This document shows, one piece after another, positions 13,101 through 22,300 of a DNA stretch of 64,000 nucleotides. The DNA is from Lycorma delicatula (Eukaryota; Arthropoda; Insecta; Hemiptera; Fulgoridae). The notes beneath the pieces are model-generated. The model ran no database searches and was not told the origin of the DNA. It saw only the letters and a list, made by a program, of their open reading frames with translations. Both the position numbers and the translations under genes were made by a program. The stretch covers positions 90,478,245-90,542,244 of the forward strand of contig NC_134461.1 of the NCBI RefSeq assembly GCF_047948215.1, read 5' to 3'. Each line of letters begins with the position of its first letter. Position 1 is the stretch's first letter.

Positions 13101-16100
13101 TTAAAAAAAATTGTAGATAATTTAATTTTGAGAGAATTGATATAAATAAAGTCAATAGAAAGAAATACAAGTTTCGGACTTCAAAATCGAAAAAAAAATG
13201 GGTTAGAAAAATCCTATAACTTTAAAATAGAGCAAAAATCCTCTTCATAATGATAAAATATGTAACTAAAAATAAACAAATTAAGTTATCTGAGATTTTT
13301 TTAAATTTATTAGTTGGCAGTAACAACTGATCAACAGTTAATTTTATGTGTTATGTACGAATAATTTTGTAAGGGGTTTTGCATTGCTGTTTAAGTTAAC
13401 CGTATGATGTTATCTCTTAGTTCTGCTTGTGTGCCAATAAATAAAATACATATAAGAAAAGAAGAGGTTCACTGCTTCTTACCATCCAAAGAGCTTATGC
13501 TTATTAGCTGCCATCTATTAATAAAAATTTTAACATTGCAAAATTGGAACATTTATTTTTAAAATGTGCTCTTTTAAGTTCCCAGATACTTTTAATTCCT
13601 GAAACCCTTAATTAAAAAAAAAATAAATTTTTGATATTCAAACTTTGTTTTCAATCTATATCATTTTTAAAGACCTCAATTACATCAATAAGATTATAAA
13701 CCTCTTGTCCAACCAATTTAATTAAAACCGTAAAATTTCTCTCTCTAAAACTATGAATATATAAAATAATTTGATGTTGCAACCATTCTAATTCAAAACT
13801 TTTATTTTTTGAAGAGATTAAAAACTGCTGTGTTGATCATCTCTGGCCCCTGCTTTGCTGCCCCCGTCCCACTACCATTTAATTATGAAAATGTCAGGCC
13901 TTGCAATTTGCATAAAATTTATGTTTATTAAAATTAATCATTGTTGAAATCTATGTATGGTAAAAATAAGCTTTGTATCACAATCTTCTATCTTTTAACA
14001 TGAAATATTAATGGGAGGGCATTCCGTTATATAAAAAATTTTAAATGACTCATGAGCGTAATAAAATAATAAAATAGAATTTGTATCTATTTCGTCATAT
14101 ACATTTTTCAGGGATTGACAATATTTATGGCTTCTATGATTGACAGTGGTGTGTGATATACCAGCCTGAATAAAATATTTATTTATAAGAGAATCGAATT
14201 CGTAAAGTGTCAAAATTTAATTTACTTTTTCATATCTGTCCTAAAGCATTTAGTTCAGTACCAGGCAACATCAGTTATGTTTCTTTTGGTAAGCCACAGA
14301 TCTTCTTGCATGAAAGTTAGTGGCAGTTTCAGCTAGTTGTGAGATATTCCTCATTTGCTGTTCTCATATCTCAATGTGATATTCATCCAGCAACCTGAAG
14401 TTGTTGTGACCAGGTTAGTTTGAACAGCAACCATATCTGTTTTTATTTATTTTTATTTAATGTTACATTCTCAGACATGTTACACACACATTTTAATTAG
14501 CATTAGGGGATGAATGAAATGAAAATGAAAAGGTGTCAGTGTCAGACTCTTGCTAGGAAAATCTGAGATCAGCCAATCCAGAACCCAGCATGCTTTCAAC
14601 TGCAGTAACTGGCTGGTCACTTGCTTTTATCCAGTTGAGACTTCTTCATTTTTTCAGTCAAGTTGCTTACTTGTTTGTACTGAGAGGGACAGTTCTTAGG
14701 TGTTTCAATAGGATAAATAGATTCACCAGTGAAAAACAGTGCGCTTATGCTATAGTTCCCTTATCATTAGAGTTTGCTACTCATTTGCTTCCAGTCAACT
14801 TTTTAAGAATGTGATTTCTGTTGTTCTTACCTTCTGACAATTAAATCAATGTCAGAGATCTGTCCAAAATTACAAGGTACTTTAGTTTTTCTATAGATAC
14901 TGGGAATCTCCCCAGACTTGTGTAAAAGTTAATACTAGTGACCAACTGGTAGATTCACACTAACCATATGAAATATAGTTATTAAAAAAATTGTTTTTTC
15001 CACCCAGTAAAGAAGTAGAGGCCTTGATTCAAAATGTCAAATAAGTTTTAGGTGAAAATTCATGAATTATAGTTTTTTTATGGGAGTCCTTTCTAATATA
15101 ATCCTTAAAAAACAGTTTAACCAAAAGACCAAAGTTCCTGTAAAAAATTAAAAAAAGTTTTGAATTTAAGTTAGTGAAAGTTTAATAACCTTTTATCTTG
15201 ATTATAGAGATTTTTTTTTAAGTCTTCAGAAATTTATTTTTCAAGAAGACACCCAAGCACCAGAGAAAATCATAAGGTAAGCTGCAACTTTGTGTTTAAA
15301 TGAGGTAGATATTCAATAGGATTTGTTAAAATCAACTGTTTCTCAGCCCAGAGAAGAAAAACCAGGTCTAAAACCAGGTCTAAAGACATGTATTGTCTCT
15401 TTATGAACAGAAATGTGTGGAAAAATTCAGTGTATATCCACACTACATTTTTATTATTACTGTACATTTTTTATAAGTGTAGGTATAATGACAGATATCT
15501 CAAGTTGGGAAATATTTTAAAAAGTAATTATTTACAAATAATAATCCAAAATTATCTGGATCTTTGTAAAGAGTTTTTAAAATGATCCCCCTAGAAATGA
15601 ATGAGTAATTAACTCACTTCACCAGAAAATAGTCTCATGCAGAACCATTTGCAAGGAGTTAAACTTAGGTATCAAATGACGGGGGTAGATCTTTTTATGT
15701 GTCTTGACCGTATGAATTAATATTCATTTAGTTTGTATTATAAGATTATCGAAGATTGCCAAACCTACTCATTGACAACAAAGAACAAAGGTCCCACTAC
15801 AGAATGATTGTAAGCTAATGAGAGTTGGTAGAGGCTATAGAATTACAGAGTTTTTTCAAACTTAATATGACAATATCTTGGGACAATTCTTAATGATGGA
15901 GTTAAACTTTGATGTTCAAAGAAAGAAGAATAGTGTTTTTTATAAAACTTTTTATTTATTTGTAGTACATGCTGAAAGATATAAAATTTTGTACTACTAT
16001 TATGTTTGGAAGTATGTTGAGAAATGGCAGTATGACGAACTACAATATTAATGAATGTTATCAATTTAATACACACATTAATAAATTTTAGCTGTGATGC

Positions 16101-19100
16101 ATTCACTGATTTTTCTGTTAATTCTTTTCAAATGAAGGTATGGGGCCTTGTAATGCTGAAATAAATCCCAATATGCTAGAAATTTTTCTGATGGTACTAC
16201 AAATTCAGAAAGTAACATACTCTAATACTTTGATTTGGTGCTATTGCACAGACTTCTTTGTACTTAAACAGATGTGATGATGGGTTCCATGGGTTTTCCA
16301 CATCAGGTGTAATAACTAGTATCTAATGTAAAAGTGATACTTAAAAAAGAGAGAATGACCAAGCTGATAAATTGCATTGTGATCTATGAAATGCATTAAA
16401 CATCATTTGATAAATAAAACGTATATGTGAAATTTGAGATTCTCTTGACAAAACATTTCTTGCCTGATAGGTCAATTAACAAACCATTATTTTTTTACAG
16501 TTGGGTAAATTTTAAATTGTGATCCTGATCCAAGATGTGAAGATAGAACGTATAGTAATAAGCTGATTTTTATTTTTGGTGTTATAGATTTAACTTAATA
16601 TCATGACGTATAAGGCTATGACATGACATATAATAAACACACTAATAAAATATCATAAACCAATCAATGATACATAAACATGATTGCTTGAACCGATATT
16701 TATGTAACCTGTTATTTGTGTATTGAGTAACAGCAATATACCTATAATGTTTTTCTTTTTAATGTATTATAAAGTTTTTAAAAAAAAGTATTAGGTAGGT
16801 AAAAAAATTAAGGAACATTTAGAAATAAATAAATAAAAGAGAAACTAAAACCAAATATAACATTCCTTTTAGGTTGAAATAGGAGTATATAACAGATCAT
16901 CAGTGGTAAGACCTGGCACATTGTATAATTCAAAATAGCACACTATAACAGTTTAAAATTAGTCCTAATTCCACAAATAAATTGCAAAGTAGGCTGTAAC
17001 CAAATCAAATTTATAAGGTAACTTAAAAGGTATTATATGAAGTAACATGCATTTTTAATTTAAACAGATGTAATTAAGGTTTATTGATAATTATTGGAAT
17101 TACAATAGAAAAACCACAGAAGGTGTAAATTTAAAGAAATGAATACTCTTGGAATGAAATAATTTTTCTTCTTTGAAAATATTCTCTAACAGGTTTTACA
17201 GTTTAATTACAGTTTGAAACCACATATTTGTTATTCAAACACAAAAGATAAGTAAAAGTAAGTGTTGTTAAATGGATTTGACTACCAGATTGTGGATACC
17301 AGTGTTCTTTGGTGGTTGGGTTTCAGTTAATCACACATCACTGGAATGGTCGATCTGAGACTGTACACGACTACACTTCATTTACATTCATACATATCAT
17401 CCTCACTCAGCCTCTGATGTAATACATTACGGTGGTTCTGGAGGCTAAACAGAAAAAGTAGAGACATCAGCTAATGATACTAAAGGTAATTTTCTTTTAA
17501 TTTAAGAAAACATATTTTGAATAAGGTCAGAAAATTTGTTAGACAATGTCAAATAATTATGTATAGATCAGTGGTTCCAAAACTTTCTGAGTGGCAGCGC
17601 CCTTTCCAAGTCGTGGTGCCCTTTTTCAATTAAAAAATTTTTTTATGGTGCCCTACCCTATGTAAAAGTATGACTACTCTTTAGTAAGATATAAAATAAA
17701 TAAAACTCATGAATTTTCATTATTTTTTACTTTATTAGCATTACATTAATAATTATAAATGTCTTGGTTCAATTAATTAGGAAGCTTTTATAATATTTCG
17801 CAGCGCCCCTGTGGAGAGGCTGGCTCCCAGGGGTGCTGCGGCACACAGTTTGGGAATCACTGGTATAGATGATTGGATGCATAACATACCTTATCTACTG
17901 ATATATAACCTATCTTGCATTCATGTCATTGACTCTAACTGTATGGACTCTACGATACTGAATGACTTCACTTTCTTTCGATACTTAATTTGATGTAACT
18001 ATTTCATTGATGTATTATAAGAGATTCACATTATATATATATATATATATATATATCTTACCAATAGATCTGACAACAACACTGGCGCAGTTTGTGTCAG
18101 ATGAAAATTACTTGACTGTATACAGAACTGATGTTTTGATTGCATATAAATTTTAAGAGTGGACAGAAAGGTAAAGTTGTATAATAAACCCATTTCTCCA
18201 CAGCAGTAAGTGGAGTTCCAAAGCTCATTAACAACTTCTAGTTTTTGTAATTATACTTAATTCTACTTATATGATTTTATATTAGGGATTTGTATTATCA
18301 TAAATGATGTTCACAGTAATATATGTAAGACAGAATGAGAAAAAATTATTAATAATTGGAAAAAAACTTTTTGTTTCAGGGTTCCATCATTTTGGTAAAT
18401 TAGATATTCGTGTAGGCAGAATTTCACAAGCATCAATTCACCCAAAGTCAATAAAATTGTATATTTGTTTAGTAGACATTGGCACTGGAGAACCTATACC
18501 AGTGGTAAGCTTTAATTAAATCTATATGTATACATATATATATATTTATATATATATATAATATAAAACTTATTCGACCATTTCACAAAGTACAGAATAA
18601 AAGAACATTCTTACCTTAATTTTTTTTCATTAAAGCATTTTCAGGCATAAGCCCATCTTCAAGTAATATTTTTTTAAATTTTACTTTTTTACATTTACAC
18701 AATAGATAACATGGTATGTTAAAATTTATAGAAAAAATATTTATCAGTCAATAAAAAAAAAAAATAAATTTTAAACGTTAATATGAAATATTAAAATTTC
18801 CTTTAACATGTTATCTATATTTTAATACAGAATTGTACTGATTATCTAATTTATTTAAAATTCCTTATCAATTTATAACCAACTTATAAATATTACTTAA
18901 GTTGGTTATAAATTGATAAGGAATTTTAAATAAATTAAATAATCGCTACAATTCTGCATTAAAATATAGATAACATGTTAAAGGAAATTTTAATATTTTG
19001 TATTAACGTTTTAAATTTAATTTCTTTTTTTTTAATTGACTGAACAAATATTTGTTCTATAAATTTTAATGTATCATGTTATCTCTTGTGTAAATATAAA

Positions 19101-19289
19101 AAAGTAAAATTTAACAAATCATTACTGAAGATGGGCTTATGCTTGAAAACGTTTTATTGCAAAAAAAGTAAGGTAAGAATGTTCTTTAATTCTGTAATTC
19201 GTGGAGTGGCTGAATAAGTTTTATATAATATAATTAGCTAGATTTTACATACAGAGGAGATATGGACGACAAAATTTAATTTAAATAAA

Positions 19290-19338
<49 letters not shown>

Positions 19339-22300
19339 ATCTTTAAAATTAGAATTAATAAAAAGATATTAATTATGATCAACCTACTTTGATGTAAAAA
19401 ATCTAAATCAAGAAGGCTTGCTAATAATAAGTGATAGCCAGAAAGGATGTACTTACAAATGATAATGGTGAGACAAAGTTGTAGACTATCTCTGTTGCTT
19501 TCTTAGTTGTATACAGAATACACAATAAAGTAACTATCCTTTATTAAACTAACAAATTTCATGATGCAATTAAAATTCAAGAAGAAAAAATTTAATATAT
19601 GCAGATACTTATCATATTCTTCCTTTAGCTGCATTAAATATGGGGGAAAATGCAAATACTGAATAGCTGTAAGGAGATTTTAAATTTGAAAATAAATTAC
19701 TATCAATAAAAAAAAAAATTATATACAACAATGGGGTTATAGAGAGAATGTAAATCCATGTTATTACACTGAGTTTACATTTTCAAGCCTCAGCCTAAAC
19801 AATTTTCTGAGAACAGAAAATTGTATGATCAAATGGATCATAAATCAGTTTCAACATATCAAATTGATTTTTTTTTATAAAATAAATATCAATAATACAG
19901 AATTACTAACTACATAAAGCTACAATTGAAACTCAGGACTGATGTTTTCCTAAAGATCAGCAGATGTACCTCATTTAAAGAGTTCTGTTCAGTTTCTCTA
20001 TTTGGAAATTCATTTATTAACATTGATTTGTAAATGTCATAATGCTTCTTAAAAAATCTTGCTGTACACTTGCTTACTCCAGAACATTTTTCCACATTAG
20101 ATTTGTAATTAAGTTAGTTCTTTTCACTTCATTTTCATCACTTGTAGTAGTTATGGGATTATTGTTCTAGGTATTCTTCCACATTATCATTAAACATGTG
20201 CACAAATATTCTCCAAAAAGGAAAAGTTTTGAAAAAAGATCCAAAAAGTTCATCCATAAAATTCATATGAAGAATAGGATTCTTTGCATTGTGGGTAATG
20301 GTCCGATCCTTATTGGGGCCGATGTTTATGCAAAGTCACTTTTCTGACAAAGTGGGATCACTGATCATGGTGATGACTTAATTGAAAGTTTCATTGCGCA
20401 GCATAATTTTGAGGTCTTTAATGTTGCAGACCAGCTGGCTACTTACGTTGGTATGATTGACAGACGAAGGGCCTTTTCAGGTACAAATATTGACATTACC
20501 ATTAGTAGGGACATTCCTGGCAGGATTCTCGACTGGTCTGTAGTCAGTGACTGTTCTAGCTATCACTGATTGATACTTTTTGAAATAGCGGATGAGCTGC
20601 GTGATGGCCATGGGGGACACTATCATGAGCGCTTCCTGCAGAGTTGCGTCAGGTGATCTGTAGTATGGCAGGGCAGAAAGCCCTCGAATGTGACTGTATC
20701 ACAGTGGAACTCCTCGTCTGAGTGCTTTCAGTAGTTCTTGGTCCTCTAACTAGAATTTATAATAGGTTGCTCTTTGCCGGCCACTTTCCGGCGTGTTGGA
20801 AGCGTGGAGACTTGGTACTGTTGTTCAAAGATGGCGACAAAGATCCTAGTTCTTCTTACTGTCCACTAAGGCTCTTGCCTATGATTGGTAAGATTATAGA
20901 GAAGGTCCTATACTTGCATATTAATGTTAGATTGGTCACTGATCATTTGCTAATGGACAACCAGAATGATAACCGGGCAAGAGCACTGAGGATGTCATAA
21001 TGAAGATGATGGATATAGCTTCCTCTAGTTCATGCAAATATGTATTGGGGATTTTTCTTGACATATCCGGGGCATTTAATAACTTATGGTGGCCCTCTGC
21101 CCTGTTTATGATGCAGAAGCGTAAATGTATATGAAAGTGCTCTCAAGTTATTTCAGCCATCGGACTGTTTCCCTGCATGATAGCGGCTCGTGGATTCGTA
21201 AGCCCGTAAATAAAGAATGTCCTCAGGGCAGTGTTCTTTCTTTGGATTATAGAATTTGATCCCATGTTGCGTTTGAGGCTGCTATGTGGTTGTCGTGTCA
21301 TCACTTATGCTGAGGACGCGCTGCTGCTGATTGAAGGGGATTCACGTAACGAAGTAGAGTTCCGAGCTTTTCATGCTTGTGAGACACTCCAGCTGTGGAG
21401 TCTCCAACATAAAATGACTTTCAGCTCAGAGAAAACCACAATGATGCTTAAGGGCCGATTGGCTGCTTCCCGACGAATCCGAGTTCGGATGGCTGGTCAC
21501 TCCATTCTTTACGTTACGGCTCAAAAGTACCTGGGTGTTATCCTTGAAGAGAATTTTCGGTTCAAGTAACATCCACAATATGTAGCAAAAAAGACCGCTG
21601 ATGCTTTTTATGGAATCCTTGGTCATTCATCCCGATTGGGGGTAGATTTATCGTACCATGCGTATCCTTTACAAAGGTGTCAGTGAGGCTATTATGCTAT
21701 ATGCTGCACCAGTCTGAGCTCACTGGTTGGATTTTAGGTATTACACGGACATTTTTCTGCGGGCCCAGCGACTCCTCTTACTGGCTATTATAGGCGATTA
21801 TAGAACAGTCTCGCGGGAGGCAGTCTGTGTTATTGCAGGAGTCAGTCAATCCAATAAACATCTTAGCTAATGAGTGTTAAGGAATGCTACATTTCCAAAG
21901 TAAATAAACTATTGACGTCAGAACGAAAGCAGGAGATTGATGACCGGAGCCTTGCGTCTTGGCAGGTCAGGTGGGATGAATCCCCCACAGGTCGCTATAC
22001 GTATGGTATATTACCTATAGTGTCTGGTACCTATAGTACAGGTGCGATTAGATGGGTTTCCCACAATCGGTTTATCACAGTTTCTCTCAGGGCATTATGC
22101 CTTTCAGACGAGTTCGGTTAGATTTCGTTCGGTGGATTCGAGTTAATGCCCGGATTGTGGGACTGATGATACAGACTACCACGTCCTCTATGTCTGTCCC
22201 CGATATGAGGTCGAACGTTCACGAGCTGTTAGGGAACTTGAGAGAATACATTCCTTTCTGAATCTCCGTATTAACTGGATGATCCGCGAGGAGTGGTCTA

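Larger units (their letters stand above)
8445..18379 (+). other. Large intron of copy 1 (9.9 kb)
   Basis: It holds the 2.2-kb TIR element at 9211, SINEs at 11702 and 17268 and a hAT MITE at 17569. The 12.07-17.27 kb stretch shows no recognisable element. Confidence 0.7.
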
